DNA of 64,000 bases from positions 69,436,001 to 69,500,000 of the forward strand of contig CATIUR010000006.1 of assembly GCA_949592205.1 (NCBI GenBank). The letters run 5' to 3'. This DNA is from Helichrysum umbraculigerum. Lineage: Eukaryota; Streptophyta; Magnoliopsida; Asterales; Asteraceae. Shown one piece after another: positions 11,217 through 23,763 of the stretch. Under the pieces are notes generated by a model. That model saw only the letters and a program-made list of their open reading frames with translations, did not search any database and was not told the origin of the DNA. A program made the position numbers and the translations under genes. How positions within the stretch are numbered: position 1 is the first letter of the stretch; the number at the start of each line of letters is the position of its first letter.

Positions 11217-14200
11217 CTGTCACACCCCCAAAATCGGTAATTGTGTTTATTTAATGTTTAGCGGAAGCAAGTCAAGATTTAGCGGAAGCATCTTGTTTAA
11301 ACAGTTTAACAGCGGGGTGATGACGTATCAATTGTGCATTCATCGTATCAGAGCATATGATCATACAGAACATAATATATAAAGGATGCCAGTTAAACAG
11401 TTATTACAAAAGTAGTACGACTGTGTAAGTCGTACAGTAGTAATAAAGTTTAAAACATTTAAGTTTTACAATACATATGTTAAAATAAGATTTCATGAGT
11501 ATAACTGCAATGTCTGCAGTAATACAGAGGAACTCCTCAAAAGCTGTCCCATAAGTTATGGCATCCTAAGTAGTCCAGGGTTGTCATCCTGAATGCATGC
11601 GATCCTTACTTACATGGCTAATTTCCTGTAAAACATAGAAAGAAAGTCGTCAACATATATGTTGAGTGAATTCACAGGTTTTGTATAAATATGTGGTATG
11701 TTAAACCATTTATGTTTAAATTATTGAAATGTTATTCAATAAATAAAGGTTTGCAGGTTTTGCAAATTATAAGATGATAGGGATAGTTACCCTAAAATAT
11801 AGTTTTATGTGGGTTGTTACCCAAATCATATATCTGGTTGTTTACCAGAATATAAGTATAATCAGTAAGTATACTGAAATAAAACAGTTGTAGGATATGT
11901 TCATCCTAAATAATAATTGTGGGAATGCTTAGACTTATAATCCACTGAAAGGTGAGCTAAACCTCGCAGGTTAAAGTAACGCGACCTAACCCTATAACCA
12001 AACCACAACCAGAACTTATGTTGTTTGCCTGAAGGACAATTAAGTATACGCTCCATCCACAGGAGGGTCGTCACGGCAATAGTACTATTCGTATACTCAG
12101 TGGCTAGAGTCACCTAGCTAATGGTTATAGTCTGCATGACATAAGGTCTTTCATGCACACATTTCAAGTCTGGGTCCGTACTAGGATCTGTTGTCTAATT
12201 CCCAAAACAGTTGTGAAATAATATTTCATATCAAACAGTTGTATAAAGCAATTTAAAGCATTTATATGGTTTGCTGCATATGTTTGCATGCAGTTTCTAT
12301 GTTTACACCCCTATGTTTAAAACAGAAAACATTTGTAAAGTAGGGGCTGTGAACTCACAGTTGTTTTGCTCGGTATGAAAGCTAGCAGCCAAACAGATAT
12401 TTGCCCAAGGTATGTTAACCTATACAATAAATATATTAACATAAGTACGTTTGATTTGTTTTAAATCACTTATGTTAATAGTTTGTTCGTTTGAAGAAAT
12501 GGTTGATTTCTTAATAATATAAGTCGTTGTATTTGTTGGTGACATTTCGTTGAAATATTGTTATTATTTCTCACATCGTATACTTGTTAAGTGTACAAAT
12601 CAATATATCATTGTCTATTTAACGGAAGGTCGTTTTATTTCCATTTGTACATATACTTTGTATATAGTTGTTCGTATAATTTGAACGTTATTCAAATATC
12701 ATTGCTTGTACATATATTTGTTTTATATATATGTATTCGTATGTAAATATACTTGTTGTATATTATTAAGTTGTACGTTTGTTAAACGTGAACTTCATTG
12801 TGTATATATATATTTGTGAATATATATTTTTAATTGTCATATGTATATATATGTTAAATAAATACATTGTTTATGTATATCAAAATATATAGGTTTTCAT
12901 TTGTTTAAGAAAACGTATACGTTTGTGTCTATATATATCGTGTGTCCTCGAATATATATATATATATATATATATATATCTTGTAATACGTTGTTTCGTA
13001 TTTAAAACATGCCGAGTTTTATTTGTTATATAAAACTTGATAATATATTTATTTTGTTTATAAAATGAATATTATTTGTTTTTAATATCATTACATTTGT
13101 TTAATAAATGTTAAGAAGTTTAAATGTCCCGATTGTAATCGTTTTCCCAAAACGTATAATTTACAAAGTTCGTATTCATATATATGTCATATATGTATTT
13201 ATTCATATATCGTTTGTTCGTACGAAATAAATAAGTCCAAAGTCCGTGTCTCGGATATATCACATTAATGTTTTATTAATAGTTTACAATGTCTCGTGAA
13301 TGTATCGTATAAATGGAATCGTTAACGGAAACGTTTTGTATTTAAAATAAAAGTCAAAGTGCTGACCAGGTGTGGGAATCCGCCGGATTCCCTTGAATCC
13401 GCCGGATTCAAGTCAAAGTTCGGAATACGCCGGATTCGGGTGAATCCGCCGTATTAGTCGTGGTTTTCATGTGATTTCGTTTTAAGTTCGGGAATACGCC
13501 GTATTTAAATGAATACGCCGTATTCAATCCAGTTCGGGGGAATCCGCCGTATTCAATCGAATACGCCGGATTCGTTTGTGTTCATCAGATAGTTCGTGTG
13601 AAGGTTCGGGAATACGCCGTATTCAACGGAATACGCCGTATTCGACTTGTTTAGAAACGGGAATCCGCCGTATTCCCGTGAATACGCCGGATTCGTTTGG
13701 TTTTCGGTTGGGAATACGCCGGATTCAAAGGAATCCGCCGTATTCCTTCTGTTCACAGAACCTGCTCGTAGCAGAGCAAAACATAAACACGATCTTTTGG
13801 TTCCAAATCTTTTATATATCAATACCAAATGTTTATATAAGTGTTATGTGTCGTTTTTACACATTATTACTTCATTTTAACATATTTTCATATAACGATT
13901 TTGTATTTGAAGTTTTGGTTTCTCAAACCCATTTTCAAGAACAATCATCAATCTTTCAAATATATATGTTATATGTATAGATTATGATGTTTAAACAAGT
14001 TATATAACGAATTTGTAGTAAAGAAATTAAAGGAAATAAGTTTTCTTACAAAGTGAGAAATGGTGAGAATGATGATCGATGATGATGATGTTGCTGGCCT
14101 TGGTGTTCTACTTCTGCTACTACTTGTTGCTACTGATCTTGTAAGTTTTTAAGAGAGGAAGATGATAGATGGATTATTGGTGATGTTTGTGAATGATCAG

Positions 14201-14917
14201 GAGAAGGAATGGAGGGAGTATAAAAAAATCAAACGGGTATGGGATTGAAGATCAGAGATGTCTCTGTATTATTGGAGGTTGGTGACCATTTTTGGTACAT
14301 CAACTTCGAGTACGGATATAATTTTAGCAATATAAATGTAAACATTTTATATTTTTATTTTGTAGGTGTTCCCCTGGTTCGTTATTTATAATCAGAATAA
14401 TGATGTTATCATTATTTTAAATAGATGTACAATTTTGTACATTTTACTGCGCATAACTATTTGAGCGCCAAATTTCAGTTAATTTATGATTTCATATTTT
14501 TAGGTAACGTTCTAACTTCTTCCTAATGAACGAGAAAATTTGCATTTTTGTGATTCGACGTTGTATGAGCGTTTTAGAATTATTTCTGTTCGTGTTATAA
14601 TACGTTTTATGTTAAACGTAAAATTAGACCCTTATATCTATATGTTATAGATATATAAATACTCGTAATTAATAATTACATTATTAATTATTTTTGTATC
14701 ACGAAACTTTTGTCATTTATTTTTGTCGGGTTCGTTCCGATATATTTGTACGTAATTTTTAAATACTTACGTATTATGTATTACTTTTTGTTTAAAAGTA
14801 CCGGGCTTGCTAGACTTACATCACATCAAGAAGTTTTGTTAAAACTTAATCAGGAAATTAGCGTAAGAATGCACATGCTTAAATGTTAATTAATACCTAA
14901 TTTGGAGAGTTGTCACA
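11217..14917 (-). mobile_element. Solo LTR of a Gypsy-type element
   Basis: In minus orientation it starts TGTGACAACTCTCCAAATTA (14917) and ends GGGGGTGTGACA (about 11218). The layout parallels the LTRs at 40798 and 57102: a GTTAACATACC...CTCACAGCC-type block, a TATA-containing promoter near 14222, a leader, a CTTTGTAAG donor-like site at 14049, then a palindrome array. No internal coding region or second LTR is present. The 8-bp repeat ATTTCGTA lies at 11209-11216 and 14918-14925, but the expected 5-bp TSD does not abut the TG/CA ends exactly. The segment 12500-13300 is an AT microsatellite-rich expansion, including (TA)n at 12955-12979. Confidence 0.75.
13376..13745. repeat. Seven pairs of 15-nt palindromes, 19 bp apart within each pair
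   Basis: Fourteen units of the form GAATmCGCCGkATTC start at 13376, 13395, 13423, 13442, 13492, 13511, 13540, 13559, 13610, 13629, 13661, 13680, 13712 and 13731. Within every pair the offset is exactly 19 bp. Between pairs it is 47, 69, 48, 70, 51 and 51 bp. Arms are either GAATCCG or GAATACG, in all combinations. ORFs across the stretch merely translate the repeat. Confidence 0.95.
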
Positions 14918-14925
14918 ATTTCGTA

Positions 14926-17339
14926 GTGGTAACATATCTTTTGCACGTTTCAGTTTCAATAGAGTGAGTGATCTTCTATGTTCATATTAACTCATTACTT
15001 TCCGAATCTTCAATATCGTTGATTTTCACAACCCTCTGTTTAATTTCATTGTTATCGATTTATGAAAACAAGTGTGTACTTTTACATACATACTAGGTGC
15101 TTGAGAAAAGGCCAAATCATAACTTGTGATCAGCCTATGTTTGTGTTGAGCAAAAAGAGAAAACATAGACATTTGTCAATCTTTATTAACTTTCTGCATT
15201 CAAACATTGATTCATGGTAGGTACTTTAAAATTTTTAAATATCACTTTGTATATGCTATATTTATCAGTCATATATACTTGCAAACAAGAGAAGGAGGAT
15301 TCAAAGTTGTGCAAATATTTTCTATTATAGAGAAAAAATGGGTTTGTTTGTAGACATAAGGATTAGTGATGACAATTTCACCTTTATTATTGAAACACAT
15401 TACTATGTAGTATCATATATCACTCTTATTATATATAGAGTTTCTAAAAGTTGTTGAAAAAACAATCTGTTTTGGCTTAGACTTCTTTCAAGTCGTTACC
15501 CAACTCGGACATTTTGCACCTAAGGCTTACTGTCTTGACCTGCCTTAGTTTCTCCAAATTAATGTTGCAAGAGCTTCTTTTTACTTTTTAAAGATTTCCT
15601 TTATATATGTGGGTTTTTTTTTGGTTGTATATTTTTTTAGATTAGATTTGGAAGATGATGGTCATGACAACTGTGCGACCATGTATTAAGTATCATTTGA
15701 TGTTATAAGGATATAATTTTAGGATTTATGCCTGTATAATCTGTATTGGATTAATGGAATCATTTGGAGGTTATTCGTATGCAACAGAGGAGTTGCTCGT
15801 AAGAAGATGATTACGATTAAATTTGGTAAATCTGGAGTATGGTATTTGTAGTTTATGAGGAAGCTTTTTTTCTTGAGTTAACTTTGTGAATGTTTATACA
15901 TTATTTTTTTCTATTTCAGAGTTTCCACAACGGGCACACTCGACGCTCCAAATTCCTCATGCATATGGATCACGATTGTTATATTATACAACTATACAAG
16001 GAGATAGTAAATGCAATATTCGGGAGTTGATGCTAATCAAGTCAGTGACAACAGCACTCAATTTAAATAGATGAGGTAGTAAAAAAATTAGAAGTGAACA
16101 TTTTAAAAAACCTGAGTTTATCAACTGCATTCATTATTTATACTTATTTTTACTTGAGACACATCTAACATGCTGATATGTGGAGCTGCCCCACATTTTA
16201 AGTGCAGGTCCAAATAAATTAAGTTGCTAGAAGCCTTTAGTGATCGAAGAATTCATTCAATTTGGACAAAAGTTTCAAATATTGGGATTTTTAGATTTTT
16301 CAGTTTTGCAAATGTATGACTGATAATTTGCCTCGGTTAACTACTGTAATACTTTTGTTGGTTGGTTCAGAGAACTCTCAACCAGGTTACTTTTTGATGA
16401 TCAGTAGAGTTTCACTATGCCAACCATTAAAGGTAAAAATCTAAATTTTTTACAATAATTTCATATCTAATCATTTTTGCAATGGAAAGCATTCTTACAG
16501 TTTAAAAAAAGTATACAATCATTATGATTAGCTTAGAGTTTACTTAAATAACTAAACCAAAGTAAATTTGTTAGGAAGTATGTATTTATTCATTTCATTG
16601 TTGATGTACAGGGTTGCTTTTGTTTTTTCACAGGCTCATCGATCGCAAATTTACATCAATGGACAATTTTGCATGACACCATTTTCGATGGTTTGATGTA
16701 GCAGTTGGCCCCATCTTATTATGCATAGACTCGTGATATACTCTTGTAAGGTTACGTAGGAACCTTCAAAGTGCACACATCTGTATGTTTCTTGCTTCCA
16801 TATAATTTGTAGATGATGGCACTTAGAATGATTTTAGTTTCACCATTGTGGATTGGCTCTAAGATAGATTTGATTCCTAGGATCAATTGTCAACTCTGTA
16901 TATATGTATATGAATATTCATTGTCTTAGGTTAAAATCAGAATCGATGGGTCAAGGTGGGCTGCTGCTAAAGTGGATGAATAATCCAATTAGTGTATTGC
17001 ATTATACTTATAGTTGTCTTGTTTGTTTAGGCATGTTCGTTCACATTATGTTTTCGATGTTGAGGAGTATTTGTTGAGGTGATTTTTATTCTATGGAATT
17101 CAATTTGAGGTTTCTACTTCTTTTATGTTCTCCTACACGTTAGGAAATTGTGTTGTTGATGTTACTTTTAGCTACCCTTCAGTTGGGATGACTTATTTTT
17201 ACTATTTTTCATGTGAACCCAAAACTGTATAAAAGTGTAAACGTATATCAGTTGGTTACTCATTCGAAATGTTTACTCTGGTTAAAAGCAATAGTTTTTA
17301 TTTTCTGTTTTTTTCTATGGATAAATTCATTTGTGTACG
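14926..17339. other. Gene-poor stretch, no feature recognised
   Basis: AT-rich, intron-like sequence leading into the ABCG pseudogene. A 62-codon ORF at 15886 has no recognisable family. Earlier exons of the decayed transporter may lie here but I could not identify them. Confidence 0.4.
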
Positions 17340-18380
17340 ATTGGCTAGGAAATACGTGAGCTGGGCTGCATTAGACCTGATTTATTGGAAGAAACCAAGC
17401 AAAAATTGAAAGCATGAGTTGAATGTGAGTAATGTGCGTATGATTGTAATTGTTACCGTCATATAAGTAGATTCTAAAATCTTTTGTTCTTTGCAGGGAG
17501 ATGATTGTTGGTCCCACAAAAGCTTTATTTATGGATGAAATATCAAATGGCTAGACATCTCCACTATGTATCAGATAATAGCTTTCTTCAACCGCTATCA
17601 CATATAACAGATGCTTCAGTACTTATTTCACTTCTTCAGCCATCACCAGAAGCTTTTGATCGGTTTGAAGACATTATGTTGATGGCAGAAGGGATGATTG
17701 TGTATCAAGGACCTTGCAGTATTACTTTAGAGTATTTTGGTGCTCTTGATTTTAAGTGCTCTGAGAGAAAAGGTGTAGCTGACTTTCTACACGAGGGTAA
17801 TGTCATCATATATCTCTTAAAAAGTTTATTACTTTGAGAAATATAATAGGCTCTATTTAGAAAAGATCAAGCAGTTGATAACATGCTCTTGCTTCTTTAG
17901 CGGGTTTTCATGTAATATAGTCTCATTCACAGGTTTCTACAAAACATTAAGAAAATTTTTGAAACCGATCTGGACAAGCATATAAATGTGTCTTAGTTCA
18001 CACTTTCTCCATGAGATTAGTAATCTAATTTAGAAAAATAAGTAAGTGAGGATCTCCCCAAGCCCTTCATGAGATTGCCGAGCCATAAGAACGCCATGTC
18101 CTTTAATATGTATTCTCTTTCAAAAGGATCTATTTAAACCTCCATGTCTAGGGACCTTCATCAAATGCAAAAGAATTCTATTGTCTACTACATCTTCAAG
18201 TTCGTCCAGGTACAACTATGTTGTTTATTTTTTATTTTTACCCTTCTTTCGAAGAGTTATCCCTCTACATTTTGCATGTAACATGTCTAATAATGTGAGT
18301 TACTTATGTGCAGCTTTTCAGTATTGCAGTAGTCATTATAATTATATATATCCGAACTAAATTGGAGGTTCAGGCAATTG
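17340..18380 (+). pseudogene. Decayed PDR-type ABCG transporter (fragment)
   Basis: Several exon-like pieces of a full-size ABCG/PDR pump occur in the correct order. About 17343-17400 resembles the REAGIKPD segment. 17497-17555 gives EMIVGPTKALFMDEISNG, the Walker B region of the first nucleotide-binding domain, preceded by a TTTGCAG acceptor. 17595-17795 gives HITDASVLISLLQPSPEAF, then MLMAEGMIVYQGP and ERKGVADFLHE, ending at a GTAATG donor. About 18050-18208 gives SHKNAM...MYSLSKG...QKNSIVYYIFKFVQ, leading into the first membrane helices. About 18313-18375 gives LFSIAVVIIIIYIRTKLE. Frameshifts and stops (after SNG at 17553, near 17590 and near 18138) and missing pieces make it non-functional. 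PDR pumps normally export metabolites across the plasma membrane. Confidence 0.85.
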
Positions 18381-19679
18381 ATGTTTAAATACTGAATCCA
18401 CTGCCTTTCTCTCTGTAAGTTAGTTAGCCATGTGGGGTCCTGGTTGTAAAACCTGCAGTTTAGGTGTTAGTTTTATCGCATGTAGAAGTGGAAAAAGTGG
18501 TCTGCTTCGGTCGACATGGGTAGTTTCCTGTATACTTCAGTTAGGGTTGACTGGTAACACTTTCTGTTCCTGGTTTTTGTAAGTTTTATTAGCAGTTAAT
18601 GTGACAAATCTAAATACAAAGTTATATTGCTTCAATAAAAATACAATTTTTCAAACGAAACTATTTAGGAGGTTTATACATTAAAACTGTTCTCTGGGCC
18701 ACTTTGGTCGCTGGTGTTACATGCCACAACCATCTAACTACACCAAAGACATTGTTTACTTGGATTTCTTGAACGTATTAGAACTTGCATAGGTTTTTCA
18801 TTAAACGAAATTGTAACATCATGCATATGCTAACTTCTTACATGCATCATGTGTTGCCTATATCTGATTTGGTCCATGTCTTAAAACATATGACTTCATC
18901 ACACTGCATGTAACATGGCTCTTTTGCTGGATTTTTGACTAAAGTTTTGCTATTTTTTCTCTGATCATATATTAAATAGGAAACAATGGCAGTGGGGATG
19001 ATAGTGAGTGTTAAACTTCGAGATAAGAATGAACCGAGTTAAATCAAGGTTATAAGGAGAAAATACTTTTTGGCAAAAAAGGACACGATGTGAATCGATT
19101 TTTCATTAATGTAAAAGCGAGTTGTTTAGATTCGTTTGACCCATTTTTTAGATGATATATTTATGTGTGCGTGTTTGAGCCTTGAGAGATAAAACGCAAT
19201 TCAAATCGACCCACTTATAAGTAAAATGGGTAGAAATTGCTCTCTTTGCAAACCCATCAGATCACACACATACACACAGAGAGAGAAAGATTCATGGTTG
19301 CATCTTGAATTAATTGCTTAATTTATCATCATTATGCAGGTGAAATAACTGGTACATGACGTCTCTTGGGCTGCAACGTGTGCCGTATGCGTTTTTGGCT
19401 AATGTAAACATCATGTACAGGTAATAATCGGGACTATGATGCTTTTATGAATGAATATGCTATAAAGTTTTTTTATGTAAATATCACTACATATAACTGA
19501 ACAGGCTAACACAACTAAAATAGTGCTTTATATTTTAATTAATGTTGTGTGCATGAACCGTGAGGGTGTTTATAGAAAAATATACCTTTGATAGCATATA
19601 TCATTATATTCATTTTCTAATGTCACATAGAGACATAAAGTTTCCCTTCAGTAATTTTCTTTAGGCTCGCCTATGCACC
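18381..19679. other. Non-coding stretch, no feature recognised
   Basis: AT-rich sequence after the transporter fragment. I could not assign any further PDR exon with confidence. Confidence 0.35.
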
Positions 19680-19943
19680 ATGGCAGAGTCAAATGACATG
19701 AAGAATTCATCAGATGGCGTCGAGCACAAGATGACCAAAATGCGGGCTGAAGGATCATATGAATTAGCAGCAGTAGATTCGAGCTCAAGTGGCATCCCAT
19801 GTAGAGCCTGCAAGTTTTTGAGGTGTGTTGATGGGTGCATTTTGCACCCCACTTTAACCCAGAATGATACTACTACATGGTTGGCGATAAATACATATGT
19901 TTCTTTTGACTTTTTGATCCTGACTATCCATTTTGTTGTGTAA
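19680..19943 (+). CDS. Hypothetical ORF with LOB-like Cys motif, cut by retrotransposon
   Basis: An 87-codon ORF with an ATG in fair context. Residues 39-56 read GIPCRACKFLRCVDGCIL, which resembles the start of the plant LOB/LBD DNA-binding domain (C-x2-C-x6-C-x3-C). The middle spacing here is four residues instead of six, and the rest of the LOB domain (GAS, leucine-zipper-like part) is absent. The last codons run into the LTR that begins at 19939. It could be a decayed LBD exon or a chance match. Function cannot be assigned. Confidence 0.3.
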   Translation: MAESNDMKNSSDGVEHKMTKMRAEGSYELAAVDSSSSGIPCRACKFLRCVDGCILHPTLTQNDTTTWLAINTYVSFDFLILTIHFVV

Positions 19944-20731
19944 CAACCCCAAATTTAGGGCCAATTTAAAATTTCGCTAATTACGTGTTTATTACTTGTA
20001 TATAATATGAAATAGGATTATATACATTATTTACTTATTATATATATATGGATGGAATATATATATATACGCGTATACGATTCGTACATATCGTATAAAA
20101 CAACAATTGTGCAAACATACGGACGTTGGTAAAACGACTATTAAATAATGCGAAATTATTTAATTACCTTGACTACTACTTTATATTATGTTCATAATAT
20201 AACGAAAACGTACGTTTTAACAAAAACGTCACCGAACTCTCCGAAAACTCGACCAACCGACAAAACAAACTAAGTTATGATTTATAACTTGAAAACTAGT
20301 ATTTTGATAAAATGCTTCAACTTAATAATCGGGTATTATTTCGTATTTTCAAACGTATATTTAATCGCGTATAAAATTAGTTTTACGTTTAAACGACCGG
20401 GGAAACGAACACCGCACGGAGCGCAAACACGGAGGAAGCAAAGTTTGGTGAGACCACACTTTGGTGGCCCCACCAAAACCGGCCAAGGTGAGGGGATCTC
20501 ACACCCTCACCCTTTTGATCAAATCCACACACAAACACAAACACAACCCACTCTCAATCATTCTCTCTCTCTCTCTCTCTCTACGGTTTCTCTCTCTCTC
20601 TAAATCACCACCCAAAAACACCTAAAAACTACCCTTAAAACACCTCGAAGGTCTATACCCGTTTGGAGAAAAGCGATCACGAGAACGAGGGCTACAAACC
20701 CATCTTTTCGGTTTCTCGATTCGACAACTTT

Positions 20732-20737
20732 GTAAGT
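20732..20737 (+). promoter_or_regulatory. Splice-donor-like GTAAGT in LTR leader
   Basis: The context ACTTT|GTAAGT is at the end of the CT-rich leader. Equivalent sites occur in the LTRs at 40423, 42406/58708 and 14049 (CTTTGTAAG) and at 48494 (AAG|GTAAGA). Acceptor-like TTTCAAG|GAACATG precedes the gag ATG at 23764. Splicing is inferred, not shown. Confidence 0.5.
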
Positions 20738-21016
20738 TTTCCGGCGACCTCGAAACTTTCCGATTACATTTATTTTGCTAGATTATTGTTTCCCTAACTT
20801 AGTAATGTCCAAATATGTAATTTAAACTCGTTTTTGAACACTTTTACGGAAATGTCGGTTTTGGTTATTTTAAAGAAAACGACACCACAAACTTTAAAAA
20901 CGACTACCAATGGTTATTATGGACTTGTTATAACATATTAAAACTAGTATAAAAGTTCTAGACCCAACGGAAACCGGAAAATACGTTTTCGGAAACTAAA
21001 TTTCCGAACAGACCTC

Positions 21017-21308
21017 TTGTGTCGCATCGGACCGAAATTTCATGCGACACAACACTATGTCGCATGTTATGTCGCACGTTATGTCGCAATGTATGCGACA
21101 CAACGCTTATGTCGCATTATATGTCGTACCATCTACGACACAAAGTTTACCTATCGCTTGATTGCGACACAACGACTATGTCGTATCATTGTGTCGTACC
21201 CTTGTCTGCGACACAACCATTGTGTCGCATAAACACTAAATCAGAAACAAATCCATACGACACAGACCTTATGTCGCATACGGTCTGCGACACAAGCCTT
21301 GTGTCGCA
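21017..21308. repeat. Palindrome array, TGCGACACAA / TTGTGTCGCA type (5' LTR)
   Basis: About ten half-units of (T)TGTGTCGCA or its complement. Several are joined as hairpins: 21207-21229 and 21286-21308 are 10-bp stems TGCGACACAA with 3-nt loops. A run of ATGTCGCA units at 12-bp spacing is at 21060-21095. It is duplicated in the 3' LTR at 27031-27322. Confidence 0.92.
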
Positions 21309-22883
21309 GAAAGCCCAGATCAGAAAACAAAATATACTCTAAGTGTTAGAATCACTTTTCAACTACTAAATCAAATACGATGCTACTTATACCTGAAAAT
21401 ACTATACTTTTGAAAGTATACAACAACACTTGAATACGTACAAGACTATGCTAAACTAACGTGAGATTTCACTCACACACGCACACGAGTTTACACTCGA
21501 AATACTTAGGAGATTACACTCCAACGAACTTACACTTGTACATTACACGGGATTGCATCCGATACGAACTTACCAGTTCACTCACTAGTTACGTGCTGGA
21601 TTACACGTTAACTGATACGATCATACACACGAATACTTACGAGGTTTCACTCGTACCCTTTGGGGTTTAAGCCATTGGAACTTACGCAAATGATACATGT
21701 TGTAATACAAACAAACGATAATACGAGTATACTTTACAACTGTACAACTACTATGTATACATAATAATAATGGATGGAATTATTATTATACAACGATAAC
21801 AAACGGACCGTACAACTTTTATACAAACTACGATTTACAAACGATTTACAAACTTACAAACAAACTAATGGACATTAACTAGTTTGGGAACAGCTAGCAT
21901 GGATACTTTACAAGTATTCCATTTACTTACTAAACCTTATGCGTATTAGGACGCTAAGGGTTGCTAGTTCGGGATACTACTTGCTTACTTACTGCATTGT
22001 CTGCCAGACTCAGGTGAGTCTTACAGCCCCTACTTTACTGTTTTTACTCAGGGGTGAGATGCATTACTGTTTTACATGAACACACAAATCTTACTTGCTG
22101 CCATGATTTACTTACTGTATGAGATTACGAATACGCCAACTGCATGAGTTTACGACTAATCCAATGAAATCCTCCTGAACCATAGTTGTTAGTTATGTGA
22201 TAAGCGCGAGTTTTAGTATATGGATCCATATGGGACTGACAATCCCCGCCCGGGGTAGCAAGCACTACCACGAACCGTTCCTGTAGAAACGGGCGTTTCT
22301 TACTCGTTCCGTATGAATGTTTTGGATTACATTCATGAGGGGGTACCTATATTTACTGTACGTTAAGCTTCAACTATGGTGGCTCATGGCAATTGTATCA
22401 AACGGTCTGCATATCCTGCGACCACCACTTATTAAAACTTAAGTTAACGATGAGCATAACCTGTGATCGTTACTTACTGGCTGGCTATGATTTACAAATA
22501 CTACTTGTGTGTTCAAACTGTTTACTTACTTACAAACCTGTGAGATTCACCAACCTTTTTGGTTGACCGTTTTAGTAATGCTTCTCAGGTACACAGCATC
22601 AGTAGGGATGCCCAGCAGGATAAGCCTTCTTAGCTCGAGTCGCATGCATTTACAAGCTTGGAGATTTTTATACATTACTTTTGTACTAGTTGTTATGTAT
22701 TAGAATCTCTAGGAATTTACTTGAACTCGAGCTTGTATTTTGAAACTACTTATGTATTAATGTAATAACTTTTCGAACGTCTCATTTAGAGTCGTTCACT
22801 GTATCCTTTGTGCTTGTGATTATTGATTAGTAACACCCAAAACATCGCTTCCGCAAACTGTTAAATTTGGGGGTGTTACAGAT

Positions 22884-22896
22884 TGGTATCAGAGCC
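22884..22896 (+). other. Primer-binding site (initiator tRNA-Met)
   Basis: TGGTATCAGAGCC lies 3 nt after the 5' LTR, complementary to the 3' end of plant initiator tRNA-Met as in most plant Gypsy elements. The downstream segment 22897-23760 has no coding ORF and includes a (TA)n microsatellite at about 23159-23180. Confidence 0.9.
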
Positions 22897-23763
22897 TAAG
22901 GTTATAGTGAACTAGGTTGCATTTAGTGGGCCTAGACTATGACCGTTAGGCAGTATTCCTCATTAGGTATAACTGGTTCAGGAATTACAGCATACAAGTT
23001 TAATTTAACATAGCCTGATCAACTATGTACAATTAAATGAAGATGATGTGAGTTCTGAAAGGGGTTATGTCGAACCGGAATGCATTAGCTGACTCTGACC
23101 TCGAGAGAACCGGGACTTTTACGTGATTGTGCTAGACACGAACTAGGCGGTTATGTGATATATATATATATATATATATACATAGGCGTCTTTCCCCGAT
23201 ACGATACTCTCTTGACTACTACGAAATCAATATTCTTTAAAATTTCATCGAACAAACGACAACTCGATTCTCGTCATTCTGTCCTTATTTAACTTTTATG
23301 AATTCACGAATACCGACATACGTCCGAAGATCTCCACACCATTATAACCGACAACCATAGTTACTCGAACATCCTTCGATATGAAGATCGAGACCTTGTT
23401 TTCATTTGCTATTCCTATCTAATTCTACGTTTATAACATTCTACAATGTACACTACTGTACCGTTAGGTGTAACCTAATAAAACCATTTTCAGCTCAATT
23501 TTCGTCAGATTTCAAATTATACAACCGACTTTTACTATCAAAATTTTATAACAAATGTATTTTTATCAAACTTGTTACAAAATTTCTCACAAAAATGTTT
23601 TATAAAATTTTCAAAAACTTCAAAACCGTATAAACTTATTTATAGTACACAACTTTAAGCAACCTTCAAACTTTGGCATATTTTCTCTAAACTTACTAAA
23701 ACCATCACAATCATAATTCTTGTTCAAACCTTCACATGTTCTTTATTTATTGTTTCAAGGAAC

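Larger units (their letters stand above)
19939..22880 (+). repeat. 5' LTR of the non-autonomous element
   Basis: It begins TGTAACAACCCCAAATTTAG and ends GGGGGTGTTACA. Within it are a 32-nt block shared with another LTR family (20403-20434), a CT-rich leader (20563-20598), a CTTTGTAAGT donor-like site (20732) and a palindrome array (21017-21308). The 3' half holds blocks (TCTTACAGCCCC, GACTGACAATCCCCG) also found in the LTRs near 41.4-41.6 kb. Confidence 0.93.

Noticed and set aside
13376..13745. CRISPR-like repeat array
   Set aside because: The repeats are short palindromes without unique spacers of constant length, in a plant LTR. Similar arrays are duplicated in both LTRs of other elements. 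No cas genes.
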